Assembly: GCA_016839055.1 (NCBI GenBank)
Contig: JAEKNX010000015.1
Location: 59,347 to 123,346 of the forward strand
Length of the DNA stretch: 64,000 bases
Direction of reading: 5' to 3'
Source: Spirochaetales bacterium
GTDB taxonomy: Bacteria; Spirochaetota; Spirochaetia; UBA9216
The notes beneath the pieces were generated by a model, which ran no database searches, was not told the origin of the DNA, and saw nothing but the letters and a program-made list of their open reading frames with translations. Both the position numbers and the translations under genes were made by a program. This document shows positions 6,667-17,480 of this stretch, one piece after another; position 1 is the first letter of the stretch, and the number at the start of each line of letters is the position of its first letter.

Positions 6667-7608
6667 ATGAAAGTAAGATTTTGGGGTGTCAGAGGTTCAA
6701 TTCCTACTCCTATTAGACCTTCGCAGCTTCAGAGCCGCATTGCGGCCATAGTTCAGCGTATACAGCCGTCTGATTTGGTTTCACAAGAGAGTCGTGATGC
6801 CTTCCTCGCGGGAATCCCCCCCTACCTGATAGAAACTATCGGCGGAAATACAACCTGCATGGAAATTAGATTAAAAGACAACTCCTGCATTATTATAGAC
6901 GCCGGTTCAGGTATCAGAGAACTCGGAATAAGCCTCCTCAAGAAGAGAGATAAGGTGAAGAAGTTTCACATCTTCTTCACTCATTTTCACTGGGATCATA
7001 TCCTGGGGCTTCCTTTCTTCGATCCGGCTTATATTCCCGGTTATGAGCTGCATTTTTACAGTCCTATAAAAGATCTCGAACATCATCTACGTGAGCAGAT
7101 GAAATTCCCGTATTTTCCAGTTACGATGAATGAATTTGGAGCCGATCTTATTTTTCATACCCTTGAAGAAGAAATACTGAAAATTGGCGACGCTGAAATT
7201 ACCTGGAGAAGGGTAAAGCATCCGGGCGGCTGTTTTTCATACAAAATCAAGGAAGACGGAAAAACATTTATCTTTTCTACTGATACAGAACTAACGGAAC
7301 GTGATTTTAAACGCAGCAAGGAAAACACTGAATATTACTGTGGAACAGACCTGATTGTCGTGGATTCGCAATATACTCTGGGTGAGGCTATCGAGAAATA
7401 TGACTGGGGACATTCCTCCTACAGTCTTGCAGTTGATTTTGCCGCCGAATGGAAGATTCCTAAGCTTGTACTCTTTCATCATGAACCGAAATATGACGAC
7501 AAAAAAATCTATAAAATACTGAACTCCGCAAAGTGGTATGAGAAGCATATTGAAAACAGCAATCTTGAAATCTATATCGCAAAAGAGGAGCTTGAGTTTA
7601 CGCTTTGA
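6667..7608 (+). CDS. MBL-fold metallohydrolase
   Basis: This 313-residue metallo-beta-lactamase-fold protein begins MKVRFWGVRGSIPTP, the signature of the PhnP/RNase Z-like 'WGVRGS' branch. It has the metal motif THFHWDH at 105-111, further His ligands in KHPGG and in HHEP near the C-terminus, and a GNTTCMEI strand. The substrate cannot be predicted; relatives act on cyclic phosphodiesters or RNA. The start has a ribosome site (CCGGAGAG). The stop overlaps the next gene's TTG start (TTGA). Confidence 0.8.
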   Translation: MKVRFWGVRGSIPTPIRPSQLQSRIAAIVQRIQPSDLVSQESRDAFLAGIPPYLIETIGGNTTCMEIRLKDNSCIIIDAGSGIRELGISLLKKRDKVKKFHIFFTHFHWDHILGLPFFDPAYIPGYELHFYSPIKDLEHHLREQMKFPYFPVTMNEFGADLIFHTLEEEILKIGDAEITWRRVKHPGGCFSYKIKEDGKTFIFSTDTELTERDFKRSKENTEYYCGTDLIVVDSQYTLGEAIEKYDWGHSSYSLAVDFAAEWKIPKLVLFHHEPKYDDKKIYKILNSAKWYEKHIENSNLEIYIAKEELEFTL

Positions 7609-7802
7609 TCATAGTAGAAGGACTCCGGGCTGCCGGTCTTTATTTATTTTTAAAAGGCAAAGAGGCTGAGCTGGACGCACATATGAGTGGTCTGGTTTCA
7701 GAAATTGAAGGCTACCTTTATGACAGGTTGTCCATCGAAGAGATGGAAAATCTTGAGAAGCTGTATGTTGAACAAAATAACAATCTAAAGGGTAAAATCT
7801 GA
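7605..7802 (+). CDS. small hypothetical protein, 65 residues
   Basis: This is a short acidic protein whose N-terminal half is LRAAGLYLFLKGKEAELDAH and whose C-terminal half is a predicted helix rich in Glu/Leu. It starts at a TTG overlapping the MBL stop codon and ends 21 bp before the OmpA-type gene, filling the gap without breaking the operon. AGAGGAG lies about 14 nt upstream. No family is recognised. Its position and coding-like composition support it, but a chance frame is not excluded. Confidence 0.5.
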   Translation: MIIVEGLRAAGLYLFLKGKEAELDAHMSGLVSEIEGYLYDRLSIEEMENLEKLYVEQNNNLKGKI

Positions 7803-7823
7803 TGATTTTAAAAAGAGGGAATT

Positions 7824-10800
7824 ATGAAGTCGAATAAAATCTTCCTGTTTTTGATTTTAATGTTAATCGCCGCAGCAGGTGTATCTGCAGATGGTAACGA
7901 GATTATTGACCTGCTGAAATCACCCGACATTCTTGCAGATGGCGGCAGCTACACATCAAGCCTGTCTCCAATGGCGGATATCGTAAATCCTGCTGCCTCA
8001 GGGGCCCAGCAGCGTACGACCTTGAATGCAAGTTTTACTGCTCTACTTGGTGATCAGACTGCTTCCGGTTACAACGGGTCGGCATTTAATATCGGTATTA
8101 CTCTTCCGACGAGAAGCGGCGTCATAACTGGTTCCGGTTTTATTGTCGCAACATCAGCTCTAAGTGAACTTAACGCGGGATTTCAGGGAGGCGTAAATGC
8201 TTCTTTTTCCAAAGAGCTTTATCCTGGGCTTCTTGCCGGAGCAGGCATAAACCTGTGTTTCGGTGAGAGCTGGTCGGCAACAGCCGATCTGGGGTTTATT
8301 CAGGATCTCGGCGATGTCGGGATAATGCAGAATCTGAAATGGGCAATAGTCCTGGGAAACATGGGATACAGCGGTTTTTCAGCCACTGATTCTCCATCGG
8401 TCTTTACTCCTGGTCTAGGTGCGGGTTTTGACCTGATTAACATCGAGGGTATCGAATGGGCAGTGAATGCCGATCTGAATTTCCCGTCATTCAGCAATAT
8501 TAAATTCAACCTCGGAACGGGACTATCTTTGTTTGATTTTGCGGGCATACAAATTTCCTCTGCGGCAGATCTCAATGAGCTTATTTCCGGCGATATCTCG
8601 GCTTTGATACCGGCATTTGGCATTTATTTCAATCTGCAGACCGATTTTGAGAGCGATGGGCCCGCCGAAAGCGGATGGTCAAAAAATGATATAAGAACAT
8701 CGGTAAGCGCAGCGCCTCTTGCCAACGGACTATGGGCGGCGGGAGTTGGAGTGACTGCAAATGTTGGAGTAATTGATCAAGCTGCGCCTTTGATAGAGAT
8801 TGACCTGTCAGGCTATACCGACGGACGAGACGAGAAGGCTGATATGGAGCCTTCTGATGATGAAGAACCTGAGGAGACCGGCGAGAGTGATGATGTATCA
8901 TTTCGCTGGAAGAAAGACTCCGTAAAATCATCAGCAGGACGCTATAAGAATGTTGTTGCGAATGGCAATGATAAGGTTGTCCTGAAAAGCAGAATAAATA
9001 ATGGAAATATCAACCAGGGTCCGGAAGGTGAACAGATAATAACCTATCTTTCTCCCAACAATGACGGGGTTAAGGATTATATGGAGATTCCTGTTAGCAT
9101 TCAGGATTCCAGATATATTAAGGGTTTCGCATTCATCATTCAGGATGAGCAGGGGACCGAGGTTAAAAGAATAGAAAACAAAGAGAAGCGGCCCGAAAAC
9201 CTGGGCCTTGCAAATTTCTTCGAACGGCTTTTTTATGTTGAAAAGGGCGTGGATATTCCGGATTCAGTAAGATGGGACGGAATAGATGAGGGCGGAAATG
9301 TTGTTGAAGACGGTTTTTACCGTTTTTTTATTGAGGCATGGGATGATAACGGTAATAAATCTGTTACCCCTAAATATGGCCTTGTAATAGATAATACACC
9401 TCCTCGGCTTGAACTCGTGACTCCGCCTGATAATGATAAAATATTCAGCCCGAATGATGACGGCAACAAGGATATCCTTGATATCCTTCAGGACGGTTCT
9501 ACCGAAGATAAATGGACGGCCGTTATTAAGAGTGCCGACGGAAAGGCGCACAAGAACTACATATGGAAAAACGGCTATCCACAGAAGTTCAGCTGGAATG
9601 GAAAGGATGATAAGAAACTCCTAGTTCCTGATGGCGTTTATTTTTACTATATAGAAGCTGTAGACCGGGCCGGAAACCGCATTGAGGGTGAGATATCAAA
9701 TATAATCATAAACACTCAGTCAACGCCTATCTCTCTTTCGGTAGATGCGTCCAATTTTGCCCCGGGAATAAAAGACAGCCGCAATATGATAACCTTCGTC
9801 CCCGATATTCCCGTAAAATCAGGGATTTCAGAATGGAGTTTCAAGATAGCCAGTGATTCAGGACTTACCGTCAAGGAAATAAAGGGCACAGACAAGATTC
9901 CCGCCGTTTTTGAGTATAAAGGTGAAAAAAACTCCGGCGGATACATAAGTGAAGGCGGATACAAGGGATATCTGGATATCAGATACACCAACGGAAACAA
10001 TCCGTCCGCCGTATCACCGGGAATTATTGCAGATACTACAGCGCCGTCAGCATCGGCAAAGGTTTCACTCAGGGTTTTCAGCCCTAACGGAGACGGTAAT
10101 AAGGATCAGATTATAATCTATCAGGAAACATCTATTGAAGATGTCTGGTATGGTGAGATTACGAAAGAAGGCGGCGATTTAATTCAGAAATTCAAATGGG
10201 TTAAGAACGCAGTTTCATCATTCGAGTGGGAAGGATATACTGAAGAAGGAACTCTCGCAAAAGACGGAGAGTATGTATACCGGCTTTATACGGCAGATCA
10301 GGCCGGTAACAAGGGTGAATCCAGCGCTGTCAGTTTCAGACTGGATACCGAGGAGACTCCGGTAATTCTTACCGTAAACATGGAAGCTTTTTCTCCAAAC
10401 GGGGACGGCGTGAAGGAGAATATCAGCATTGCAGCGGTGTTGAATGTAAACCAGGGAATACAGTCCTATGCTGTCAGCATTATTGACGCCGGCGGTAATA
10501 CCGTAAAGACAATTACCGGACAAGGAAAGGTGAAAGACAGCATCAAGTGGGACGGCTTTACTGATGAGGGCCGAAAGGCTGCTGACGGCATATATAATGC
10601 CGTTATTAAGGTTGTATATGAAAAAGGTGACGTCTCAACCGCGGCAACCCGTGAGTTCCGACTGGATTCGGTATATCCTGCGATTACAGCCGAGAGCGAA
10701 TATACCTTATTCTCGCCAGACGGCGATGGCAACAGGGATTTCATTACAATTAAACAGCAAAGCAGCCGCGAAGAGCTTATTTCAGCTCTTATAAGCGACA

Positions 10801-12029
10801 GTAACGGCAAGATCGTACGTGAGTTTTTCTGGCAGGACCGGATCGGCAATATTGAATGGAATGGCACAGACGTTAATGGAAACAAGATAGCAGACGGGAA
10901 ATACACTTATTCCATATCGTCGGAAGATAAAGCCGGCAACAGGACCGAGCAGAGAATTCAGGATATTGAAGTCGACACAAGAACAGCAAACGTCTTTGTA
11001 ACGGCCTCCGATAAGGGATTTACCCCGAATCAGGACGGGGAAAGTGATAAAATTGAGTTTTCTACCATTGCAACCCTTAAAGACGGGGTAAGGGGCTGGG
11101 AACTTAATATTCTTAAAAACGGTGAGACTCCGGTTAAAAGTTTTGTAGGGGAAATACTTCCTGAAAAGATAATTTGGGACGGCCGCGGCGAGGATGGCCG
11201 TGTCACAGAAGGTGACTTCAGCGCGCGCTATAAGGTCTATTACTACAAGGGGAATGAACCGGTATCGGTAACAAAGAAATTTGCTCTCGATATTTCGGCA
11301 CCCGAAACAGTAATTGATATTACACCCAAACCATTTTCACCGGATAATGACGGGGTCGATGATGAGTTGTCAATATTCATTTCGGTAACTGATCAGAGTA
11401 AGATTGATTCCTGGGCTCTCGAAATTGTAGACAGAGAAGGTAATGCGTTTACGTCTTTCGGAGGGAAGGGCGCCCCTGCGGCGAAAATACAATGGGACGG
11501 AATCGGTAAAAACGGCGAGCTGGTGCTTGCCGCCGAGGATTATCCTTATAAACTCAGGGTTCGTGATGAATACGGCAATGAGTCTATAAAATACGGAATC
11601 ATCCCTATTGATGTTCTGGTTGTTATGGAAGGTAACAAATTAAAGATTAGGATAGCAAATATCACCTTTGCACCAGACAGCGCGGAACTCCGAAAGGATG
11701 ATCCTGAAATAAAAGAAAAGAATATATATGTTCTTGGAAGGCTTTCAGAAATCCTGCAGAAATATGAAAGCTACAAGATTCTCATTGAAGGTCATGCTGT
11801 AAGCGTATTCTGGGCGAATACCGCGAAAGCCGAAAAAGAACAACGGGAAGAACTTCTTCCACTATCGAAGGCCAGGGCGGAAACTGTAAAATATTATCTT
11901 GAGCAGCTGGGAATTTCCGGTGCAAGAATGTCAACCGAAGGCATCGGGGGCCGTCTGCCGATTGTTCCGCACGGTGATCTCGACAACAGATGGAAAAACA
12001 GAAGAGTAGAATTTATTCTTCTAAAGTAG
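7824..12029 (+). CDS. giant OmpA-family envelope protein with seven FlgD-like repeats
   Basis: This 1401-residue secreted protein has a signal peptide (about 1-22, ending VSA). Residues about 25-300 resemble a beta-barrel or PorV-like segment rich in Gly and aromatic residues. A charged linker follows (about 335-390), and then seven modules of about 105 residues, each opened by an F/Y-S/T-P-N-x-D-G signature (about 408, 541, 752, 855, 962, 1066, 1170). This signature and the later W-DG-GxxxxDGxY pattern are typical of FlgD-Ig/CHU_C-type Ig domains. An OmpA peptidoglycan-binding domain ends the protein (about 1275-1401: FAPDSAEL, SKARAETVKYYL, NRRVEF). I infer an outer-membrane-to-peptidoglycan structural protein. 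It is first in the mltG-dnaG-rpoD run. Confidence 0.85.
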   Translation: MKSNKIFLFLILMLIAAAGVSADGNEIIDLLKSPDILADGGSYTSSLSPMADIVNPAASGAQQRTTLNASFTALLGDQTASGYNGSAFNIGITLPTRSGVITGSGFIVATSALSELNAGFQGGVNASFSKELYPGLLAGAGINLCFGESWSATADLGFIQDLGDVGIMQNLKWAIVLGNMGYSGFSATDSPSVFTPGLGAGFDLINIEGIEWAVNADLNFPSFSNIKFNLGTGLSLFDFAGIQISSAADLNELISGDISALIPAFGIYFNLQTDFESDGPAESGWSKNDIRTSVSAAPLANGLWAAGVGVTANVGVIDQAAPLIEIDLSGYTDGRDEKADMEPSDDEEPEETGESDDVSFRWKKDSVKSSAGRYKNVVANGNDKVVLKSRINNGNINQGPEGEQIITYLSPNNDGVKDYMEIPVSIQDSRYIKGFAFIIQDEQGTEVKRIENKEKRPENLGLANFFERLFYVEKGVDIPDSVRWDGIDEGGNVVEDGFYRFFIEAWDDNGNKSVTPKYGLVIDNTPPRLELVTPPDNDKIFSPNDDGNKDILDILQDGSTEDKWTAVIKSADGKAHKNYIWKNGYPQKFSWNGKDDKKLLVPDGVYFYYIEAVDRAGNRIEGEISNIIINTQSTPISLSVDASNFAPGIKDSRNMITFVPDIPVKSGISEWSFKIASDSGLTVKEIKGTDKIPAVFEYKGEKNSGGYISEGGYKGYLDIRYTNGNNPSAVSPGIIADTTAPSASAKVSLRVFSPNGDGNKDQIIIYQETSIEDVWYGEITKEGGDLIQKFKWVKNAVSSFEWEGYTEEGTLAKDGEYVYRLYTADQAGNKGESSAVSFRLDTEETPVILTVNMEAFSPNGDGVKENISIAAVLNVNQGIQSYAVSIIDAGGNTVKTITGQGKVKDSIKWDGFTDEGRKAADGIYNAVIKVVYEKGDVSTAATREFRLDSVYPAITAESEYTLFSPDGDGNRDFITIKQQSSREELISALISDSNGKIVREFFWQDRIGNIEWNGTDVNGNKIADGKYTYSISSEDKAGNRTEQRIQDIEVDTRTANVFVTASDKGFTPNQDGESDKIEFSTIATLKDGVRGWELNILKNGETPVKSFVGEILPEKIIWDGRGEDGRVTEGDFSARYKVYYYKGNEPVSVTKKFALDISAPETVIDITPKPFSPDNDGVDDELSIFISVTDQSKIDSWALEIVDREGNAFTSFGGKGAPAAKIQWDGIGKNGELVLAAEDYPYKLRVRDEYGNESIKYGIIPIDVLVVMEGNKLKIRIANITFAPDSAELRKDDPEIKEKNIYVLGRLSEILQKYESYKILIEGHAVSVFWANTAKAEKEQREELLPLSKARAETVKYYLEQLGISGARMSTEGIGGRLPIVPHGDLDNRWKNRRVEFILLK

Positions 12030-12043
12030 ATGATAGGTTTTTA

Positions 12044-13033
12044 ATGAGAAAGGCAGCTGTAATTCTAATAATACTCGTAATTTTAATTATATCCGCGGCA
12101 GCGGCTGGGGGGGCTATTATTATAAACATAAATAAGGTCCCGCAGTCCATGCCCGGTGAAACTATGTTCAGGGTAAGCAGTGGAGACACTGCTTACCATA
12201 TTGCCGGTAATCTTGAAGACTCCGGCTTAATAAAAAGCAGCAGGTTTTTTGTTTTTTATTCAAGATTTCTCGGAACAACAGGATCGATGAAATCAGGACT
12301 TTACCGTATTACAGGGCATATGACGACAATTAACATACACACTAAGCTCATAAGCGGTTCTGAGGAACTCTATCCGGTAACTATTCCGCCCGGACTGACG
12401 GCGCGAAACATAGGTGAAATACTGGAAAAAGAGGGCATCACCGGGGTAGAGGATTTTCTTGAGATAGTAGCATCCGAAAATGCTGAGGGCTGTCTTTTTC
12501 CTGATACTTACAATTTCCCGAAAGACTATCCGGCCGCCAAGGTTGTGGAATATATGAAAGAAACCTTTTTCACCACACTTGAGGCAATATATCCTGAATA
12601 TGAAAACATGGATGAGGTCGAAGTCAGGGAGAAAATAATAATGGCGTCGATCATAGAGCGCGAATACAGGAACGCTGATGAAGCCGCGAGAATAGCATCA
12701 GTATTTTATAATAGAATTGCCGAGAATATGTATCTTGGTTCCTGCGCCACTGTAGTCTGGGTAATCACCGAGGAACTCGGTAAAAAACATCCTGAAAGAC
12801 TGCTGTACCGTGACCTGGAGATCAGCTCTCCCTATAATACCTACCGGAACAAGGGGCTTCCGCCAGGGCCCATCTGTAATCCCGGCAAGACTGCTCTTAA
12901 TGCCGCGTTTAATCCTGAGAATACAGATTTCCTGTATTTTCTACTTGAGGATCCCGAAAAAGGGACACATCTTTTTTCAAAGAGCCTATCGGAACATAAT
13001 AGATCCTACGAGCTTTATATAAAGGTCAAATGA
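12044..13033 (+). CDS. mltG: endolytic murein transglycosylase MltG
   Basis: MltG cleaves nascent glycan strands at the inner membrane and so sets their length. The 329-residue protein has an N-terminal membrane anchor (about 5-30), a LysM-like segment (MFRVSSGDTAYHIAGNL), and the YceG core with catalytic Glu at about 205 in MASIIERE. The family tail GLPPGPICNPG follows. I chose the ATG at 12044; an upstream in-frame ATG (11990) would overlap the preceding gene by 40 bp and adds a non-conserved charged stretch. The stop overlaps the dnaG start as ATGA. Confidence 0.9.
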   Translation: MRKAAVILIILVILIISAAAAGGAIIININKVPQSMPGETMFRVSSGDTAYHIAGNLEDSGLIKSSRFFVFYSRFLGTTGSMKSGLYRITGHMTTINIHTKLISGSEELYPVTIPPGLTARNIGEILEKEGITGVEDFLEIVASENAEGCLFPDTYNFPKDYPAAKVVEYMKETFFTTLEAIYPEYENMDEVEVREKIIMASIIEREYRNADEAARIASVFYNRIAENMYLGSCATVVWVITEELGKKHPERLLYRDLEISSPYNTYRNKGLPPGPICNPGKTALNAAFNPENTDFLYFLLEDPEKGTHLFSKSLSEHNRSYELYIKVK

Positions 13034-14787
13034 GTAATAACGAAAGGGAAGAAATAAATTCAAAGCTTAACATAATAGATATCGTAAGCACTCATCTTAC
13101 ACTGAAGAGGGCTGGGGCAAGGTACGTCGGTCTCTGTCCATTTCATAATGAGAAGACCCCATCCTTTACAGTTACTCCGGAAAAAAATCTGTTTTACTGC
13201 TATGGATGTCATAAGGGCGGTACTATTTTTGATTTTGTGATGGAGATGGAGAATATGGACTTCCCTCAGGCGCTTAAGTTCCTTGCCGATAAGGCAGGAG
13301 TCGAGCTCGGAGGAAGGCATAAAGAAGACAGCGGAGATCGAAAAATACGAGATGCTCTAAAGGAGTTATACCGGAGAGTATCCGGCAGTTTTCAGTATAT
13401 TCTGATAAATAAACCGGAGGCTGAAACAGCCCGAGATTATCTGGTTAAAAGAGGATTAACTCTCGAACTCATTGAGGAATTTCAGATAGGCTGGGCTCCT
13501 GATGATAGAAACTGGCTGCTGAAATTTCTCAAATCAAAGGGTTACTCGAATGAATTCCTTACAGAAAGCGGACTTTTTTCCCAGAGAGGCCTATCTTATC
13601 CGCTATTTTCAGGGAGGGTAATGTTTCCGATTATGAATAATAACGGGGAAGTAATTGCCTTCAGCGGAAGGACTTTAAAAGATTTTGGTCCGAAATATAT
13701 AAATTCTCCCGAAACAATTTTATTTTTAAAAAAGAATAATTTGTACGGTCTAAACAATAGTATAAAAAAAATTAGAGAAACCGGTTATTTTATTCTTTGT
13801 GAGGGTCAGATGGATGTTATTGCCTATCACCAGGCAGGAATTACGAATGCCGTGGCGCCATTAGGCACTGCTTTCACTTCTGGACAGGTAAGAATCCTCA
13901 AGCGCTATGCTGATAAGGCCGTAATTTCATTTGACGGGGATCAGCCAGGACAGAATGCTGCTCGAAAAGCAGTAATGCTTTTCGAGCAGCATGAAATAAC
14001 CAGTAAGATTGTCAAACTTCCGGCAGAGGAAGACCCGTCAGATATCCTCGTGAATAAGGGGGAAAAGGCATTGCATAAAGTATTAAAATCTACTATAAAT
14101 AGTTTTGATTATATTCTGGAAAATGCGATAAATTTATCAGATATAAGTACGCCCGAAGGCAAAGAAGAGATTCTTCGGAGTATGAATGACTATCTTGGTA
14201 GTCTGACATCCGAAGTACGGCGTAATAGTTGTATGAATGAAATTGCAGAAAGACTTGGAGTGAAGTTCAACTCTGTTGAGAGGGATTTCATGAGAGGGGG
14301 TCGTCAACCCGAAAAAGAAAAGCCGGGGGAAAATAAAATACAAAAGAAAAAAGATGTCTCTGTAGAGTTGTTTCTAATGATTGCGGTAGTAGTCAACAGA
14401 AATAGTTATGAATTTGTCCGCGGAAGAATCAGTATTGATGACTTGAAAGATGCAAGAGCCAGAGAAATTTATATTGCTCTGGAAGAGAGCTTCAGGAATG
14501 AAGAGACTTATCTTGATTCCGTTTTAAGCCGGATTGAGGATCAGCAGCTTGTTTCGCTGATTGCGGAAAAGGTGACGTCGGACGAATTCAGTATAAACAG
14601 CGACGAATTGATAAAGGATACTGTAAAAAAAATAAAGAAAAGTAGTTTATTAAAAAAAAGAGAGGAAATTGTTAAAAAACTTAAAAACATCTCGAAAGAT
14701 AGTGTCGAAGATGTAAACGAGATAGACCTTCTTTCAGAGAAGATCTTTTTAGATCAGGAAATTGAAAAACTAAGGTTGGGAATATAA
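13030..14787 (+). CDS. dnaG: DNA primase DnaG
   Basis: DnaG synthesises RNA primers for the replication fork. The 585-residue protein has the CHC2 zinc-binding domain at about 36-64 ([11 protein letters not shown], then [10 protein letters not shown]). The TOPRIM core has CEGQMDV near 257 (Glu 258) and the metal-binding DGDQPGQ near 304. The C-terminal helicase-interaction region is low in conservation, as is usual. It is coupled to mltG (ATGA) and to rpoD (TAATG). A 17-bp perfect hairpin lies within the TOPRIM codons, just after the DGDQPG motif. Confidence 0.97.
   Translation: MSNNEREEINSKLNIIDIVSTHLTLKRAGARYVGLCPFHNEKTPSFTVTPEKNLFYCYGCHKGGTIFDFVMEMENMDFPQALKFLADKAGVELGGRHKEDSGDRKIRDALKELYRRVSGSFQYILINKPEAETARDYLVKRGLTLELIEEFQIGWAPDDRNWLLKFLKSKGYSNEFLTESGLFSQRGLSYPLFSGRVMFPIMNNNGEVIAFSGRTLKDFGPKYINSPETILFLKKNNLYGLNNSIKKIRETGYFILCEGQMDVIAYHQAGITNAVAPLGTAFTSGQVRILKRYADKAVISFDGDQPGQNAARKAVMLFEQHEITSKIVKLPAEEDPSDILVNKGEKALHKVLKSTINSFDYILENAINLSDISTPEGKEEILRSMNDYLGSLTSEVRRNSCMNEIAERLGVKFNSVERDFMRGGRQPEKEKPGENKIQKKKDVSVELFLMIAVVVNRNSYEFVRGRISIDDLKDARAREIYIALEESFRNEETYLDSVLSRIEDQQLVSLIAEKVTSDEFSINSDELIKDTVKKIKKSSLLKKREEIVKKLKNISKDSVEDVNEIDLLSEKIFLDQEIEKLRLGI
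13955..13992 (+). repeat. 17-bp perfect inverted repeat inside dnaG
   Basis: The arm 13955-13971 is exactly complementary to 13976-13992 with only GTAA between. The sequence encodes [13 protein letters not shown] of the primase core. In mRNA this would be an exceptionally stable stem ahead of the rpoD cistron. No T-run follows, so simple intrinsic termination is not supported. Confidence 0.9.
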
Positions 14788-16598
14788 TGTCAGAAATGCA
14801 GACCGAACCTGCTGTAGAAAAGCTGCTGGAATATGCAAAAAATAAGAAAAGTATAACGTATGACGAGATTAATGATATGCTTCCCGATAGCATTGTTAAC
14901 TCCGACAAGATCGAAGAAGTTATTGCTCTTCTTGAAAAAAACAAGGTGGGTATTGTTGAAGATTCATCAACACCGGGGCCGCCTGAAGAACTCGACGAGA
15001 TACTAGAAGATGAAGAAGATGAACTTCCTGAAGACGATGAGGACGAAGAAGATTCTGATGACGAGGAAGAGCTTGAGGAAGCCGAGGCACCGAAAAAGCG
15101 AATCGTTTACAATGAAAAAGAAACATCGATAGATGATCCTATAAGACTCTATCTGCGCGAGATAGGAAAAGAAAACCTTCTTACGGCAGAACAGGAAGTT
15201 GAACTTTCAAAACAGATGGAAGAGGGTGAAAATATCATCAAGGTAATAATTAAGAACTCCGGAATGATAATCCCCGAGTTTAATAATCTTATGGTAAAAA
15301 CCTTCTCCAAGGTTGACCCCCGTGATCTGGATCTCAGTAAAAAAGAGGTCTCGGAATTTCTTGCAGAAAGAAGAAGATTAACCCAGTTTTATCGTGAGCG
15401 GCTCAAAGATATAAGACCGCAGCTTCGCAATTATATGGAGTTAAAGCACAGCATAGTCGAGAAGGGTGGAGACATCCTGAATGACGAGGAACTTGCCAAA
15501 AAGCGTAAGGCAATGCTGAAGAAGATCAAGGACATCGATATTCATCAGGAAGAAATTCTGTATTTTTCAGATAGATTTACAATCGCCGCCGAGAAAATCG
15601 AAGGATATCAGAAAAAGCAACAGAAGATCGAGCGAAGACTTAGAGTCAACAGTATGAGAGAGCTTCGGAATTTAGGACGCGGACTTGCCCAGGCAGGTAC
15701 ACGCCGTGAACTGGAAGAAGAGCTCGGAATGTCAGCTGAAGAGATAAAAGAAAAGATCAGACAGGTGCAGGTGGCAGACAAGAAGCTGACCCAACTGGAA
15801 ATCGAGTTCGAAGAGAATATCGACCGGATCGCCGAGCGCTCTGAAGAGATTGGCCGCGGCCGAATAATGATGAAAAAAGCCAAAGACCGACTTATTCAGG
15901 CTAACCTGAGGCTTGTTGTAAGTATAGCTAAGAAATATACAAACCGAGGGCTGCATTTTTTCGATCTTGTACAGGAAGGTAATATAGGACTGATCAAAGC
16001 TGTTGAGAAGTTTGAGTACCGAAAGGGTTATAAGTTTTCTACTTATGCAACCTGGTGGATAAGACAGGCTATTACCAGATCTATATCAGATCAGGCAAGG
16101 ACAATCAGGGTTCCTGTTCACATGATTGAGCAGATAAACAAGGTCGTCAGGGAATCACGGCAGTTAATGCAGCTGTTAGGGCGTGAGCCCACAGATGAAG
16201 AGATTGCCGAAAGACTCGGATGGTCTGTTCTGAGAGTCAAATCAGTTAAGAATGTAGCGCGCGAGCCGATATCGCTTGAAACGCCGATTGGCGAGGAAGA
16301 AGATTCTCTGCTTGGTGATTTTATAGAAGACAAGGATGTTGAAAATCCGGCCAATCAAACTGCCTTTAAATTACTTCAGGAACAGCTGCAGGACGTACTC
16401 TGTACGCTTCCTCCGAGAGAGCAGGAAGTACTGAAAATGAGGTTTGGTCTTGAGGACGGATACTCGCTTACACTGGAAGAAGTTGGCTTGTATTTCAATG
16501 TAACAAGAGAAAGAATTCGACAGATCGAGGCTAAAGCTCTCAGAAGGTTAAGACATCCGAAGAGAAGCCGAAGACTCAAAGATTATATAGACAACTAA
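14787..16598 (+). CDS. rpoD: primary sigma factor RpoD
   Basis: This is the 603-residue group 1 sigma-70. It has region 1.1 at about 8-50, followed by a very acidic linker (about 65-95, mostly Asp/Glu). Region 1.2 is near 112 ([11 protein letters not shown]). After the non-conserved insert come region 2 (about 370-445, with [19 protein letters not shown]), region 3, and region 4.2 ([18 protein letters not shown]). The ATG overlaps the dnaG stop codon. The visible promoters in this window match the sigma-70 consensus this protein should read. Confidence 0.97.
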   Translation: MSEMQTEPAVEKLLEYAKNKKSITYDEINDMLPDSIVNSDKIEEVIALLEKNKVGIVEDSSTPGPPEELDEILEDEEDELPEDDEDEEDSDDEEELEEAEAPKKRIVYNEKETSIDDPIRLYLREIGKENLLTAEQEVELSKQMEEGENIIKVIIKNSGMIIPEFNNLMVKTFSKVDPRDLDLSKKEVSEFLAERRRLTQFYRERLKDIRPQLRNYMELKHSIVEKGGDILNDEELAKKRKAMLKKIKDIDIHQEEILYFSDRFTIAAEKIEGYQKKQQKIERRLRVNSMRELRNLGRGLAQAGTRRELEEELGMSAEEIKEKIRQVQVADKKLTQLEIEFEENIDRIAERSEEIGRGRIMMKKAKDRLIQANLRLVVSIAKKYTNRGLHFFDLVQEGNIGLIKAVEKFEYRKGYKFSTYATWWIRQAITRSISDQARTIRVPVHMIEQINKVVRESRQLMQLLGREPTDEEIAERLGWSVLRVKSVKNVAREPISLETPIGEEEDSLLGDFIEDKDVENPANQTAFKLLQEQLQDVLCTLPPREQEVLKMRFGLEDGYSLTLEEVGLYFNVTRERIRQIEAKALRRLRHPKRSRRLKDYIDN

Positions 16599-16645
16599 GA
16601 TTTAAATCTTTTGATTAACAATCTTTGATAGAAAGGGGTTGCCGA

Positions 16646-17449
16646 ATGAAACAGGACATTTTTGAAAAACTTAAGGAATTACAGGATATTCTGTCTCAGA
16701 AATACGAGATAGAAAGAGATATTAATGAGATACCAAGGGCGATGGTAACAAAAACTGAGCTCTTGAATCGTCTCAAGAAAACCTATATCGAAAAAAATGA
16801 CAAGGTAGAGGGTACCAAGAAAAGAATTGGGATTCTTCGTATTAAACTCGCTGACGCGGAAGCGCTGAGAGAGAAGTACGAGAAGCAGATGGACGAAATC
16901 AAGACCCAGCGCGAGTACGAGGTTCTAGATAAGGAAATCAAGGATGCTACCGAGAAAGAGCAGGATTACCGGAAGGATATAATTAAATCCGAGAAAGATC
17001 TTGTGGAATTTAAATATATGCTCGAGAGAGATGAGCAGCTTATAAAACAGCAGGAAGATGATCTTTTTTCGGAAGAAGCAAAGAACAAGTCGGAAAGCGA
17101 ATCTAAAATGCAGCTGCTCAAAGACCTTGAAGAACAGGAAAAACTGACCACGCCTGAAATGGATGAAGAAATCCTCTTTAAATTTGAGCGTATTATCAGA
17201 TCAAAATCCGGTATTGGAATAGTTCCTGTAAAAAATGCAGTATGTTCCGGCTGTCATATGATTCTGCCGGTTCAGTTCGTTAATGAAGTCAGGAAGGGTG
17301 AGGAAGTACATTTTTGCCCTTACTGCAGCCGTATTCTTTATTTTGAGGAACTGGAAGCAGACGATACTTTTGATATGACCTTCCTCTCGGATGATGAACC
17401 AGAAGGGCTTGCCGACCTTGAAGACGACGATGAAGACGACGATTTCTAG
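16646..17449 (+). CDS. coiled-coil protein with C4 zinc ribbon
   Basis: This 267-residue cytoplasmic protein has a long heptad-rich, charged N-terminal region (about 1-180). A C4-type zinc ribbon of the PF02591 kind follows (CSGCHMI, then FCPYCSRILYF, about 205-240), and then a strongly acidic tail ending in Asp residues. Family members elsewhere are proposed nucleic-acid-binding proteins; no activity is established. The start at 16646 follows GAAAGGGG. It sits between rpoD and the RNase P RNA gene, an arrangement I recall from treponemes. Confidence 0.8.
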   Translation: MKQDIFEKLKELQDILSQKYEIERDINEIPRAMVTKTELLNRLKKTYIEKNDKVEGTKKRIGILRIKLADAEALREKYEKQMDEIKTQREYEVLDKEIKDATEKEQDYRKDIIKSEKDLVEFKYMLERDEQLIKQQEDDLFSEEAKNKSESESKMQLLKDLEEQEKLTTPEMDEEILFKFERIIRSKSGIGIVPVKNAVCSGCHMILPVQFVNEVRKGEEVHFCPYCSRILYFEELEADDTFDMTFLSDDEPEGLADLEDDDEDDDF

Positions 17450-17480
17450 GGATTAGTTTAAATTAGATTTAAATCAATAA

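Noticed and set aside
13955..13992. Intrinsic terminator within dnaG.
   Set aside because: The stem is strong but is followed by GAAATAACC rather than a T-run, and the gene continues with conserved codons.
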